From Agrobacterium albertimagni AOL15 (GTDB lineage Bacteria > Pseudomonadota > Alphaproteobacteria > Rhizobiales > Rhizobiaceae), in the NCBI RefSeq assembly GCF_000300855.1, contig NZ_ALJF01000009.1:1-64000 (forward strand): 64,000 bases of DNA, given 5' to 3'. Position numbers and translations under genes: made by a program. How positions within the stretch are numbered: position 1 is the first letter of the stretch; each line of letters starts with the position of its first letter. The notes under the pieces were generated by a model. That model was not told the origin of the DNA. It did not search any database and saw nothing but the letters and a program-made list of their open reading frames with translations. This document shows positions 49,924-58,855 of this stretch, piece by piece.

Positions 49924-51006
49924 ATGGCCGAAGATGACGACAAAGACAGCAAAACCGAAGACCCGACCGAGAAAAAGCTTCGGGATGCGATGGAGAAGGG
50001 AAACGTACCGAGCTCCCGCGAGGCACCGATCTTTGCGACGGCACTCGGCTTCTATCTCTTTGCCGTGTTCTTTCTGCCCGGAGCGGTGACACGTCTTTCG
50101 CAATCGCTGAAGGACATCTTCGAGCGCCCCGACCAATGGTATCTCGGAACGGCCGTCGACGTCGTCTCGCTCTTCACCCATCTGGCCTGGGAGGTTGGGG
50201 CCTTTCTCGCTCCCATGCTGATCATGCTGATCCTGTTCGGGGTTACCGCCAACGTCGCGCAGAACATGCCCTATTTCGTTCTCGAACGAATCAGGCCTCA
50301 GGCGAACCGGATCTCGATCGTCAAAGGCTGGAATCGCATCTTCAGCTCTCAGGGCATGGTCGAGTTCGCCAAATCGATCTTCAAGATCATCGTGCTCTCG
50401 GCAATCATGGTCTTTGCACTGCGCAGCGATTACTTCGCCGTCATCGACACGATGTTCTCCGACCCTCAGGTGATTTTCGTCAAGATGTCGGAAATCCTGA
50501 ACAAGATGATGATCATCGTCGTCATGGCGACGGCAATGCTGGCAACCGTCGATATCTTCTGGACCCGGTATCACTGGTACGAACAGCTGCGCATGACGAA
50601 GCAGGAGGTGAAGGAAGAGTACAAGCAGGCTCAGGGTGACCCGATCGTCAAGGCCCGCCAGCGCTCGATTGCCCGGGATCGGGCCCGCAAGCGCATGATC
50701 GCGAGCGTGCCCCGCGCGACACTGGTGATCACCAATCCGACCCACTATGCGGTGGCCTTGCGCTATGTGCGCGAGGAAAACGAGGCGCCAGTGGTCGTTG
50801 CCAAGGGGCAGGACCTGGTGGCGCTGAAGATTCGAGAGATCGCTCGCGAAAACGACATCCCCATTTTTGAGGATCCGCCACTCGCCCGCTCCATGTTTGC
50901 GCAAGTCTCGGTGGATAGCGTCATTCCGTCAGTATTTTACAAGGCAGTCGCAGAGCTCGTGCACCGGGTTTATGCGTCGAAGGCCCCCAAGAGACGGATA
51001 AGCTAG
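49924..51006 (+). CDS. flhB: Flagellar export protein FlhB
   Basis: This 360-residue membrane protein of the flagellar type III export gate starts [20 protein letters not shown] and [13 protein letters not shown]. Four membrane helices follow (e.g. [19 protein letters not shown] and [20 protein letters not shown] region), then a cytoplasmic domain with the self-cleavage site [14 protein letters not shown]. Start at 49924 gives the family N-terminus. FlhB controls the switch from rod/hook to filament export. It is followed within 6 bases by a small conserved gene. Confidence 0.95.
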   Translation: MAEDDDKDSKTEDPTEKKLRDAMEKGNVPSSREAPIFATALGFYLFAVFFLPGAVTRLSQSLKDIFERPDQWYLGTAVDVVSLFTHLAWEVGAFLAPMLIMLILFGVTANVAQNMPYFVLERIRPQANRISIVKGWNRIFSSQGMVEFAKSIFKIIVLSAIMVFALRSDYFAVIDTMFSDPQVIFVKMSEILNKMMIIVVMATAMLATVDIFWTRYHWYEQLRMTKQEVKEEYKQAQGDPIVKARQRSIARDRARKRMIASVPRATLVITNPTHYAVALRYVREENEAPVVVAKGQDLVALKIREIARENDIPIFEDPPLARSMFAQVSVDSVIPSVFYKAVAELVHRVYASKAPKRRIS

Positions 51007-51011
51007 GCCCG

Positions 51012-51452
51012 ATGAAGAAGTGCTCCTACACCAACCAGCGTGAACGCATCGTGGCGGAGGCTATCAGCCCCGTTGCAAGCGAATTGCGCCTTCTGGACGC
51101 TGCCGACCTCATTTCACTTCTACGTTTTGAACTTTACGGAAATCTCTCGGACCTCGTTTCGTCCGCAGCCGAACTCTATTTTCATCCCGGCACCGTCGTT
51201 TTCGGCGCCGGTGGCGATTATCGGCTCGAATGGGGTGGTCCGCCGGAGGTTGTGCTCGATCTCGAGATCAAGCCGCGCGGCATCACCATCTATTCTCAGC
51301 TGACGCTGACCAACGAGCATGCCGGGCTCGACATCAAGCATATCGCGTTTCATGACACGTCCGGAGATCCGGACGCCAATACGCGAATGCTGGAAGATCG
51401 CCTCGAAGAGGCGCGCTTCGTCAAGGGACAGGCGTCCCCGCTCTACGGATGA
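51012..51452 (+). CDS. Hypothetical protein downstream of flhB
   Basis: This protein of 146 residues starts MKKCSYTNQRERIVAEAISP and contains LLDAADLISLLRFELYGNLS, DLVSSAAELYFHPGTVVFGA and WGGPPEVVLDLEIKPRGITI. It appears to be a soluble alpha/beta protein. I recall similar small genes after flhB in related genomes but no function. It converges on visR with only 7 bases between the stops. Confidence 0.7.
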   Translation: MKKCSYTNQRERIVAEAISPVASELRLLDAADLISLLRFELYGNLSDLVSSAAELYFHPGTVVFGAGGDYRLEWGGPPEVVLDLEIKPRGITIYSQLTLTNEHAGLDIKHIAFHDTSGDPDANTRMLEDRLEEARFVKGQASPLYG

Positions 51453-51459
51453 AACAGGC

Positions 51460-52209
51460 TCAGGTGATGTAGCCAAGGCGAATTGCCTTGGCGATCGCCT
51501 GGATGCGGTTGACCGAATCAAGCTTGATCGTCGCCGATCCGAGATAGGCGTTGACGGTATGCACCGACAGGCCGAGACGCTCTGCGATTTCTTCGCTGAT
51601 GCGTCCGTCGCCTGCAAGCTGCAGGCAGGCGATCTCGCGTTCGCTCAAGGTTTCGGATGGTGCCGCCCGGCGTTCGTCAAGCGACAGGATATCGGTCATC
51701 ACCTTGTAGCAGCGGCTGTGGACCGCAAGGATCAGCTCGCCGGGCAGATCGGCGCCGCCGATCGTCGGAAACACCACGTAGCCGTTTCCGACAGCACCGA
51801 GGCGCACAGGAAAAGCGATACCCGAATAGGGCAGCAGGCGCTCTTGCAACTGGACGGCAAAGGGCGTGAAGTCCGATGCATCCAGGAAGCTCGTCTTCTC
51901 CTCCGCGCTCCAGAGCACCGGCAGAGTCGAAGTCTCGATATGGGCGAGAAGAGCGTCACCATAAGCCCCGATGAAGGCCTCCCGGCCGCTGCTGAGACCG
52001 CTGCTCCAGTTCTCGAATTCCGGATCCAGACGTCGCTTGTGCGGCAGACTGGCGCCAGCGACGCGAAACGCTGCAAAGCCGCGCGCATTCAAAGACCGCT
52101 GCAGCGACACAAGCTTCGGGAAGATATCCGAACGGGAGGTGACGGGACGCTGGCCTGACCAAGTCGCATCTTCGAGGATGTTTCCGCCTGGTCTGGTTGT
52201 GGTGGCCAT
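51460..52209 (-). CDS. visR: LuxR-type flagellar master regulator subunit VisR
   Basis: This 249-residue protein has an N-terminal sensory-like domain and a C-terminal LuxR HTH: SETLSEREIACLQLAGDGRI, SEEIAERLGLSVHTVNAYLG, SATIKLDSVNRIQAIAKAIR. VisN and VisR form a heteromer that activates rem and hence the flagellar and motility genes in Sinorhizobium and Agrobacterium. The ATG at 52209, 10 bases after the visN stop, has GGGAGCAGGA upstream; a longer frame would run into visN. Genes in the order visN-visR are co-transcribed. Confidence 0.92.
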   Translation of the reverse strand: MATTTRPGGNILEDATWSGQRPVTSRSDIFPKLVSLQRSLNARGFAAFRVAGASLPHKRRLDPEFENWSSGLSSGREAFIGAYGDALLAHIETSTLPVLWSAEEKTSFLDASDFTPFAVQLQERLLPYSGIAFPVRLGAVGNGYVVFPTIGGADLPGELILAVHSRCYKVMTDILSLDERRAAPSETLSEREIACLQLAGDGRISEEIAERLGLSVHTVNAYLGSATIKLDSVNRIQAIAKAIRLGYIT

Positions 52210-52219
52210 TCCTGCTCCC

Positions 52220-52969
52220 TCAAACGAGATTGTTGCGCACCGCATAGGCGATGGCTTCCGAGCGTGTCTTCGTCGCAGTCTTGCGCATCACGCTCGTGAT
52301 GTAGTTGTTGATCGTGTTGCGCGAGATGCCGAGGATCGTGGCGATCTCGTCGCTGGTCTTTCCCTCGGCAATCCAGAACAGGCATTCCAGTTCTCGATCG
52401 GTCAAGTCAAAGTCGCGGTCGCTCTTGTGCCCCTTGTTGGCCGAGAGGCTCAGCGCATAAGCCGCAAGCAGGCCGACTTCCCTCAAGCGCTCGGGCGACA
52501 GCACATAGTCCTGCGGGAAGAGCAAAAGCAGAGCGAGACGGGTTCGTCCGACATTGAGGGTCACCGTGCAATACTGCCGGCTGGTGCCGGCGGGTACATG
52601 CGCATCGTCAGGCAGAATGGCATATTTCGGCTGCAGAACCGACAGGCACTTCTCGAGCTCAGTCGACTGGGAATAGCTGGTGGCCAGTTCGCTCTCGAGA
52701 CGACGGACGAGATCGAAGGGCCAATCGGCGGCCACGACGAAGTCGAGCCCCTCTTCCTGGACAAGATCGTAGCGCGCAAGCAAGTGATGCGAGGCGCCGA
52801 CATAATCACAGAGAACGCGCAGGCACTGGCCCATGTCACCCGATAGCGCCGGCGTTGCCAGCTTTCGGATCAGTACGTCCTTCGACGAGGAGCCTTTGTG
52901 CAGAGACTCTGCCAGAGAAGCCGCCCGAGACCGCCCCTCAGTGCCCTCTGTTGTCGGCTCGGCATCCAT
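52220..52969 (-). CDS. visN: LuxR-type flagellar master regulator subunit VisN
   Basis: This 249-residue partner of VisR has an N-terminal ligand-binding-like region (MGQCLRVLCDYVGASHHLLA; DFVVAADWPFDLVRRLESEL) and a C-terminal LuxR HTH: FDLTDRELECLFWIAEGKTS, DEIATILGISRNTINNYITS, VMRKTATKTRSEAIAYAVRN. It ends RNNLV, like S. meliloti VisN. Its promoter lies in the 220-base gap after the fliF terminator. Confidence 0.92.
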   Translation of the reverse strand: MDAEPTTEGTEGRSRAASLAESLHKGSSSKDVLIRKLATPALSGDMGQCLRVLCDYVGASHHLLARYDLVQEEGLDFVVAADWPFDLVRRLESELATSYSQSTELEKCLSVLQPKYAILPDDAHVPAGTSRQYCTVTLNVGRTRLALLLLFPQDYVLSPERLREVGLLAAYALSLSANKGHKSDRDFDLTDRELECLFWIAEGKTSDEIATILGISRNTINNYITSVMRKTATKTRSEAIAYAVRNNLV

Positions 52970-53192
52970 TCAATGTGCCCCTTTGAAGTGACAGCCTAGC
53001 ATTGTCGCAGTCTTCGCCATGTCCGAGTGCAGCCGACTCACATATGGCCCAATCTCGGACTACCGAATCATGTTCACTCTAAAATATAAAGTGGCAAAGG
53101 TCACAAGCATTTGCGGTATTGCGAGACGGGTGCAAGCATGCCCGGTCAAGACCTCTGGTGCAACCCCGTATCGTTATGGGGCTACAATGCAA

Positions 53193-53215
53193 AACCGCGC
53201 CCGGAGGGCGCGGTT
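53193..53215 (-). terminator. Rho-independent terminator after fliF
   Basis: AACCGCGCCC GGA GGGCGCGGTT is a perfect 10-bp stem with a 3-base loop; on the minus strand it runs into TTTT. It lies 22 bases past the fliF stop and separates fliF from visN. Confidence 0.9.
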
Positions 53216-53237
53216 GGTACTCGCTTGTTCTTGAAAA

Positions 53238-54932
53238 TCAGGCGGCGTTGTCCACAGCCCATTTGCGAAGGATCTTGGCGGCGCGCTCTTCCGAGATTTC
53301 CACCATGCGCGAGAGGCGCCGCTCCGGACCTTCCTTGACCCGGCGGTTGAAGCCGCCATTCGGGTCGTCGTCCATGGTGAGAAGGTCGTCGGTCGAGTCG
53401 AAGCCGAAGTCGGATCCGAAGCCATCCATGAGGCCGCCCCCTGCCCCGCCACCCATGGCGGGAGAGAAATCGGGCAGTTCCAGACCGGCAGCCTGCTCGC
53501 CGATCCCGCCAGCGAGTGCCGGCTCGGCACCACCGCCACCGGCGGTGCGAATCATCGGACGGATACCCATCCAGACGATGAGGAAGGCAACAGCGACGAA
53601 GGCCAGCGAGTTGATGATGCCACCGATGTTGCGGCTCAGGATTTCCATGAAGCCGGGGCCTGTCGCGGAGTCTTCCAGCAGCTGGTTTTCCAGGAAGTCC
53701 ATGGCCGTCAGGGTCACGACGTCACCACGGTTGGTGTCGAGACCGGCGGCCGATGTGACGATCTTCTGCATCTCGGCGAGATAGGCATCGATCTTGGCCT
53801 GGTCGACGGGCTCGCCCACCATCTTGGCGATGCGGCCACGATTGACGACGACGGCGACCGAGAGCTTTTCGACGGTATAGCTGTTCTTGACCGTCGCGAC
53901 CGTCTTGCTGTTGATCTCGTAGTTGGTCTGCTCTTCCTTCTTGTCCTGCTCGTCGGACGACTGAGGGCCACCGCCACCGGCCTCAGGCGCTGCCTGGGGA
54001 ATGTTCTGTTCGACGGTCGCAGCCGTGTCAGACTGACGCTGGAGAGACTTCTGCTGTTCCTTGGTGACGCGAACCGAGCGTTCCACGCGCGATTCCGGGT
54101 CGTAGATCGTTTCCTGGATCTGCTGGCTGTCGGTGTTGATCTGCGCCATGACGCTGGAACGGAAGTTGTCCATTCCCAGGAAGGGCGCCAGCGCCTTGTC
54201 GATGTTGGTTTCGACTTCGCGCTGAACGGACTGAACGACGCCCAGCGAACGGGAGGCTTCACCGCCGGTCTCGTCACCTGCCGCAAGCAGCTGGCCGGTG
54301 GAATCGAGAATCGTCACATCCTCGACGTCCAGACCCGGGACGGAGGAAGCGACCAGCTGGCGGATCGATGCTGCGGCCTTGCGGCCAGCATCCGACGAGG
54401 CGCGAATCATGACGGAAGCGGTCGGCTTCTGTTCGCCGCGACGGAAGTTGCCGATGTCCGGCATGACGATGTGCACGCGGGCTGCTGCAATGCCGGCGAT
54501 CTGCTGGATGGTGCGTGCGACTTCACCTTCCAGCGCGCGGACACGCGTGACTTCCTGCATGAACGAAGTGAGACCGAGCGAGCCGACATTGTCGAAAAGC
54601 TCGTAGCCGGCATTGGCGCTGTTCGGCAGACCACGTTCGGCGAGCAGGAGACGTGCCTTTCCGGTCATGCCGGCGCGCACGCTGATGCTCTGGCCATCGG
54701 AACCGGTCTGGAAGTCGACGCCCGATTCAGCAAGAGCGATGCTGATCTGGTTCATGTCGACCGGTTCGAGGCCGACATACAGGGTCTCGTAAGAGGGTTT
54801 GTTGACGTAAAGCGCACCGGCAATGATGATCGCGAAGGAGACGACAGCCACCCCGGCCATGGCCAGAATCTTCGTCTGCCCCATCGCCGCGAAATTTTTA
54901 GGTATCTGAAGTAATTGATTTAACAGATTCAT
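53238..54932 (-). CDS. fliF: Flagellar MS-ring protein FliF
   Basis: This protein has 564 residues from the ATG at 54932 (MNLLNQLLQIPKNFAAMGQT). It has a first membrane helix (KILAMAGVAVVSFAIIIAGA), YscJ/FliF ring-building motifs (DFQTGSDGQSISVRAGMTGK; FMQEVTRVRALEGEVARTIQ; AARVHIVMPD), a second helix (NSLAFVAVAFLIVWMGIRP) and a C-terminal FliG-binding tail (EGPERRLSRMVEISEERAAK). Middle linkers are rich in Gly, Ser and Gln. FliF forms the basal-body platform. It is transcribed after the che genes on the same strand with a 160-base gap, probably from its own promoter. Confidence 0.94.
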   Translation of the reverse strand: MNLLNQLLQIPKNFAAMGQTKILAMAGVAVVSFAIIIAGALYVNKPSYETLYVGLEPVDMNQISIALAESGVDFQTGSDGQSISVRAGMTGKARLLLAERGLPNSANAGYELFDNVGSLGLTSFMQEVTRVRALEGEVARTIQQIAGIAAARVHIVMPDIGNFRRGEQKPTASVMIRASSDAGRKAAASIRQLVASSVPGLDVEDVTILDSTGQLLAAGDETGGEASRSLGVVQSVQREVETNIDKALAPFLGMDNFRSSVMAQINTDSQQIQETIYDPESRVERSVRVTKEQQKSLQRQSDTAATVEQNIPQAAPEAGGGGPQSSDEQDKKEEQTNYEINSKTVATVKNSYTVEKLSVAVVVNRGRIAKMVGEPVDQAKIDAYLAEMQKIVTSAAGLDTNRGDVVTLTAMDFLENQLLEDSATGPGFMEILSRNIGGIINSLAFVAVAFLIVWMGIRPMIRTAGGGGAEPALAGGIGEQAAGLELPDFSPAMGGGAGGGLMDGFGSDFGFDSTDDLLTMDDDPNGGFNRRVKEGPERRLSRMVEISEERAAKILRKWAVDNAA

Positions 54933-55092
54933 TCTGTCTCGCACCATCTACAAGAAGGGTCTGGGCGCTTTTGCCCTTGGCGCGACAATAGAAATCGAAA
55001 CTTGTGCGAACGTTTCGCGAGGCCGGAAAGCCGAATTCATTTCGGCAATTGGCAGATTGAGGATCTGCGGCCGGTGCCTCGAAAGAAGGAAG

Positions 55093-55482
55093 TTAGAAGA
55101 AGTCGAAGTCGCCGGCAGCCTTTACCAGCGGTTGCGAATGGCCATGGCGAAGGCCTGCCCCCAGCGCCTTCTGCATGTCGGCAAGCTTGACGAGGCTCAA
55201 GGCGGTCGTCATGTCGATCATCCAGTCCGACGGGATCGTCCCGGTGATGGTGTCGACGAATTCGGCCAAGCCCCTGGCTTTCTGAACGGCAAGGTCAATG
55301 CCCTGCAGAACCTTGAGGCTGTCCGGATGCTCCAGTACCTTCGGGCCGCCGAGTTCGAGAAGGTGCGGTTCAACACGCTCAATCAGATAAGCCACGTCGT
55401 GCAGCTCGCTGACGATGCGCATGAGGATTTCCGGAAGTTCTTCCCGTGTATCCTGGTTTCCCGCCAAGTGTTCGTTTTGCAT
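55093..55482 (-). CDS. cheT: Chemotaxis-associated protein CheT (Orf10)
   Basis: This protein of 129 residues is the last gene of the che operon. It starts MQNEHLAGNQDTREELPEIL, with a helical body (MRIVSELHDVAYLIERVEPH; LEHPDSLKVLQGIDLAVQKA) and ends KAAGDFDFF. In S. meliloti the gene at this position (orf10, cheT) affects chemotaxis; the sequence has CheZ-like helical and C-terminal acidic-aromatic character, though phosphatase activity is not shown by sequence alone. The ATG lies 14 bases after the cheD stop. Confidence 0.82.
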   Translation of the reverse strand: MQNEHLAGNQDTREELPEILMRIVSELHDVAYLIERVEPHLLELGGPKVLEHPDSLKVLQGIDLAVQKARGLAEFVDTITGTIPSDWMIDMTTALSLVKLADMQKALGAGLRHGHSQPLVKAAGDFDFF

Positions 55483-55495
55483 CCGATGTCCAGTA

Positions 55496-56050
55496 CTAGA
55501 AGAACTCGATTGAAGTTTCCACCGGCTTCGAAACAGGAACCGGACGCTGCTCCAGCGCCACCGTCTTCTGCGTTTCTGCGCCCGTGAGCGGATACTGTCT
55601 TGCCCGGCCGCTGACCGGCCAGAATTCCAGTTTGCGGCCGTGGTCTCCGCCCGTGGAGGACCCAACGACCTTGATGCCTTCGTCGCGCAGGAATTGCTGG
55701 GCAAATGCTGCGTTCTGTTCGCCGACATTCGAGAACGTCGCGATCGTCTTGGCGCCACCGAAAACTTTGGCCTCCAAGCGATCCCTGCGCGCGCCCTGCT
55801 TCAGAAGGCCGTTGATCAAAAGCTCCATCAGATGGACCCCGTAACGGGTGGCGTCGCCGCCACCGGCACCTGGCACCGCGGAACCCGGAAGCAGGAAGTG
55901 GTTCATGCCACCTACTCCTGCAATCGGATCCCGAATACAGGCAGCAACACACGAACCGAGGATGGTCGACAGAACCACATTCGGGTCCTTGCTGACTTTC
56001 CACTCCCCTTGGATGATATGGACGCGCTTTGCTGCACTGTCATCGATCAT
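55496..56050 (-). CDS. cheD: Chemoreceptor glutamine deamidase CheD
   Basis: This 184-residue protein has the catalytic Cys in [14 protein letters not shown] (C34) and the catalytic His in [13 protein letters not shown] (H51), followed by [20 protein letters not shown]. CheD deamidates specific Gln residues of receptors and in some bacteria controls CheC-type phosphatases. It overlaps cheY2 by 4 bases. Length is normal. Confidence 0.94.
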   Translation of the reverse strand: MIDDSAAKRVHIIQGEWKVSKDPNVVLSTILGSCVAACIRDPIAGVGGMNHFLLPGSAVPGAGGGDATRYGVHLMELLINGLLKQGARRDRLEAKVFGGAKTIATFSNVGEQNAAFAQQFLRDEGIKVVGSSTGGDHGRKLEFWPVSGRARQYPLTGAETQKTVALEQRPVPVSKPVETSIEFF

Positions 56051-56436
56051 TTCAATGCTCCGAATACAGCCTCGATGGCCGCCTTCATCTTCTCGATCGT
56101 GAACGGTTTCGCCAGAACGTTATTGGCGCCCAGCTGTGCAGCCTTCTGGACTAGCGCACGGTCGCCCTGCGCGGTCAGGATGATGAAGGCCGCCTTCTTG
56201 GTGTTCGGATTGGTGCGCACCGCCTGGAGCAGGCCCAAACCGTCCATCTTCGGCATGTTGAAGTCCGAGATGACCAGGTGATGGGGCTGTTGCTCCATGA
56301 TCTTCATGCCCTGCTCGCCGTCGCCGGCGGCAGTGATCTGCTTGAAGCCCAGCTGGGTCAGCGCGTCGCTGAGCAGCAGGCGACTTGTGACCTGATCGTC
56401 GACGATCAGAACTTTGATTTTTTCGGCTAGGGACAT
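56047..56436 (-). CDS. cheY2: Chemotaxis response regulator CheY2
   Basis: This single-domain receiver has 129 residues. [14 protein letters not shown] gives the acidic pair, [13 protein letters not shown] the phospho-acceptor D58, IILTAQ the conserved Thr, and LAKPFT the Lys. In S. meliloti CheY2-P slows the motor while CheY1 acts as phosphate sink; position after cheB identifies this copy as CheY2. It overlaps cheB by one base. Confidence 0.94.
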   Translation of the reverse strand: MSLAEKIKVLIVDDQVTSRLLLSDALTQLGFKQITAAGDGEQGMKIMEQQPHHLVISDFNMPKMDGLGLLQAVRTNPNTKKAAFIILTAQGDRALVQKAAQLGANNVLAKPFTIEKMKAAIEAVFGALK

Positions 56437-57482
56437 TATTCAATACCTTCTTTTCGGGCAGCAGTGAGTTTGAGGATTTCCTCGCCAATGGAGGTGAGAG
56501 GCAGTTGATGCTCGACAGCGCCCAGCTCATGGGCGACTCGTGGCATCCCATAGACCACACAGGTCTTTTCGTTCTGGCCGATGGTACGAGCACCGGCATG
56601 ACGCATCTTCAGAAGACCGGAGGCGCCGTCGCGCCCCATGCCCGTCAGGATGACCCCGACGGCATTGCGGCCGGCAAGCTCGGCGACCGAATCGAAGAGA
56701 ACATCGACCGAAGGCCGGTGTCCGTTGACCGGCGCGCGCTCGACCAGTCGGCAGCAGGGCGCCGACGCATTCGACACCTGAAGATGACGCTCGCCACCGG
56801 GGGCGAGATAGATCTTGCCGATCTCGAGCCTTGCCCCATCCGTGGCCTCCTCCACCACGGGTGCGCAGAGACGGTTCAACCGCTCGGCGAAGCTCTTCGT
56901 GAAGGTCGGCGGCATGTGCTGCGTAATCACCGTCGGCGGGCAATTGCGCGGGAATTTCTGCAAGACGGCGATCAGCGCTTCGACGCCGCCGGTCGACGAG
57001 CCGATGGCCACGATCTTGCGCCCGACGCGGAAATCGGCAGCAGGCGCGGTCGCTACCGGTTGGACATGCGGTGCCGAATGATGACGGTGCTGAGAACGCG
57101 CCGCCGCCTTGACCTTTTCGGCAAGCTCGCCGAACGGGCGCGGCTCACCCGGCTGAGGCTTTGCCACACAGTCAAATGCGCCGATTTCGAGCGCAGCCAA
57201 CGTTGCTTCAGCGCCGCGATGCGTCATGGTCGAGACCATGATCACCGGCATGGGCCGCAGCTTCATGATCTTTTCGAGGAACTCGAGGCCGTTCATGTTC
57301 GGCATCTCGATGTCGAGTGTCACGACATCGGGATTGAGCTGCTTGATCGCCGCGCGAGCTTCCATGGCATCGCCGGCCTGGCCGATGACGCTGACATCCG
57401 GATCCTGGCTGAGGACAGCCGTGATCAGACCGCGCATCGTGGGGCTGTCATCGACGACGAGAACGCGTGCAGGTGCCGCCAT
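56436..57482 (-). CDS. cheB: Chemotaxis methylesterase CheB
   Basis: This 348-residue protein has an N-terminal receiver ([27 protein letters not shown] with D57) and a C-terminal methylesterase with Ser in [16 protein letters not shown], His in [11 protein letters not shown] and Asp in [12 protein letters not shown]. It removes methyl groups from receptors when phosphorylated by CheA. It overlaps both cheR and cheY2 by one base. Confidence 0.95.
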   Translation of the reverse strand: MAAPARVLVVDDSPTMRGLITAVLSQDPDVSVIGQAGDAMEARAAIKQLNPDVVTLDIEMPNMNGLEFLEKIMKLRPMPVIMVSTMTHRGAEATLAALEIGAFDCVAKPQPGEPRPFGELAEKVKAAARSQHRHHSAPHVQPVATAPAADFRVGRKIVAIGSSTGGVEALIAVLQKFPRNCPPTVITQHMPPTFTKSFAERLNRLCAPVVEEATDGARLEIGKIYLAPGGERHLQVSNASAPCCRLVERAPVNGHRPSVDVLFDSVAELAGRNAVGVILTGMGRDGASGLLKMRHAGARTIGQNEKTCVVYGMPRVAHELGAVEHQLPLTSIGEEILKLTAARKEGIE

Positions 57483-58384
57483 TACTTTCGTCCTCCATTT
57501 TTGCCCAGGTACCGATAGGTGGTGATGCCGATATTGTCGAAATCGTTCTTCGAGTCGCCCGAGACGCGCTCGGAGTGGCCGATATACAGGTGGCCGCCGA
57601 CGGGCAGCAGATCGCCAAAGCGGGTCCAGATGCGCATTTGGGTCGGCTCGTCGAAGTAGATCACGACGTTGCGGCAGAAGATCACGTCAAACTTGCCCTT
57701 GAAAGGCCACTGGGCCATCAGGTTCAGTTCGTTGTAGGTGATCAGACGCTTCAGGCGCTCGTCGACCTGGAACTTGCGGCGCCCGCCGATCTCGACTTCC
57801 TTGAACCACTGCTTGCGGATGGCAGGCGACACGGTTTCGAGTGCCTGCTCGTCATAGGCGCCCTGGCGGGCGACGGCGAGGATCTTCGGATCGATATCGG
57901 TGGCTAGGATCTTGAAGTCGTAGTCCAGCACGTTCGGAAAGGCCTGGAACACGGTCAAGGCAATCGAATAGGGTTCCTGGCCGTCCGAGCTTGCGGCGGA
58001 CCAGATGCGCACGCGACCGCCGGATTTCGCCCGCTGGATGAGCCCCGGCAGCACCTCGTCACGCAGATGTTCGAAGTGATGGTTCTCGCGGAAGAAACGC
58101 GTGAAGTTGGTTGTCAGATGCGAGAGCATCTCGCGGCGCTCGGCCGAACCCTCCGGCGAGGCAACGAGCTGGCAATAGGCGCGGAAACCGGAAAGGCCAA
58201 GATTGCGGATGTGCTTAGACAGTCGCGAGTAGACGAGCGAAGCCTTGCTGTCGTTCAGCGCGATGCCCGCATCCGAATAGATCATGGCAGCAATCTCGTT
58301 CAGATCCCGTCGGGTCAGCGGGTATTCGCCGCTGGCCAGGACTTCGTCGTCCGATTGACGGGATGTACTCATTGCAAAGGTCAT
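57482..58384 (-). CDS. cheR: Chemotaxis methyltransferase CheR
   Basis: This 300-residue SAM-dependent glutamate methyltransferase has the helical N-terminal domain ([42 protein letters not shown]), [36 protein letters not shown] binding SAM, and [16 protein letters not shown]. The start is the ATG overlapping the cheW stop (ATGA); open sequence upstream is the antisense-free alternative frame of cheW and is not part of the protein. The C-terminal [15 protein letters not shown] is complete. Confidence 0.95.
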   Translation of the reverse strand: MTFAMSTSRQSDDEVLASGEYPLTRRDLNEIAAMIYSDAGIALNDSKASLVYSRLSKHIRNLGLSGFRAYCQLVASPEGSAERREMLSHLTTNFTRFFRENHHFEHLRDEVLPGLIQRAKSGGRVRIWSAASSDGQEPYSIALTVFQAFPNVLDYDFKILATDIDPKILAVARQGAYDEQALETVSPAIRKQWFKEVEIGGRRKFQVDERLKRLITYNELNLMAQWPFKGKFDVIFCRNVVIYFDEPTQMRIWTRFGDLLPVGGHLYIGHSERVSGDSKNDFDNIGITTYRYLGKNGGRK

Positions 58385-58851
58385 GCAGCCTCGCTTTCGG
58401 CGGCTTCGTTGAAGAGTGCACCGAGCTCGACCAGGCAGATCATCCGCTTGTCGATGGCAAGAATGCCACGGGCATAGTGTTTCTCGAGGTCGGAGGAGAC
58501 CTCCGGCGTCGGCTGAATATCCGCGTCGCTCACCGTGAGGATGTCGGAGACCGCATCCACCAGGAGACCGACGACCCGAGACTTGACCTGGGCCACGATG
58601 ATGACGTGGCGGGCGGTCGGCTCGGCGGGCTTCATGCCCAGACGCAGGGACAGGTCCATGATCGGCAGGACGGCACCACGCAAGTTGATGACGCCCAAGA
58701 CGTAGTGCGGGGAATGCGGCAGCGGGGTCGCCGGGGTCCATCCCCGGATCTCCCGTACCGACATGATGTTTACGCAGAACTCCTGATCGCCGATACGGAA
58801 GGCGATGAGCTCCCGGCTACCCTGGACCAAGCTTTTGACCGCATACGACAT
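58381..58851 (-). CDS. cheW: Chemotaxis coupling protein CheW
   Basis: This 156-residue single CheW domain contains [60 protein letters not shown] and [16 protein letters not shown]. It links receptors to CheA. Its start lies 4 bases after the cheA stop and its end overlaps cheR, so it is part of one continuous operon. Confidence 0.95.
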   Translation of the reverse strand: MSYAVKSLVQGSRELIAFRIGDQEFCVNIMSVREIRGWTPATPLPHSPHYVLGVINLRGAVLPIMDLSLRLGMKPAEPTARHVIIVAQVKSRVVGLLVDAVSDILTVSDADIQPTPEVSSDLEKHYARGILAIDKRMICLVELGALFNEAAESEAA

Positions 58852-58855
58852 ACTC

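Noticed and set aside
49699..50904. 401-codon minus-strand open frame opposite flhB
   Set aside because: FlhB on the plus strand is certain; the antisense product is His/Asp-rich low-complexity sequence.
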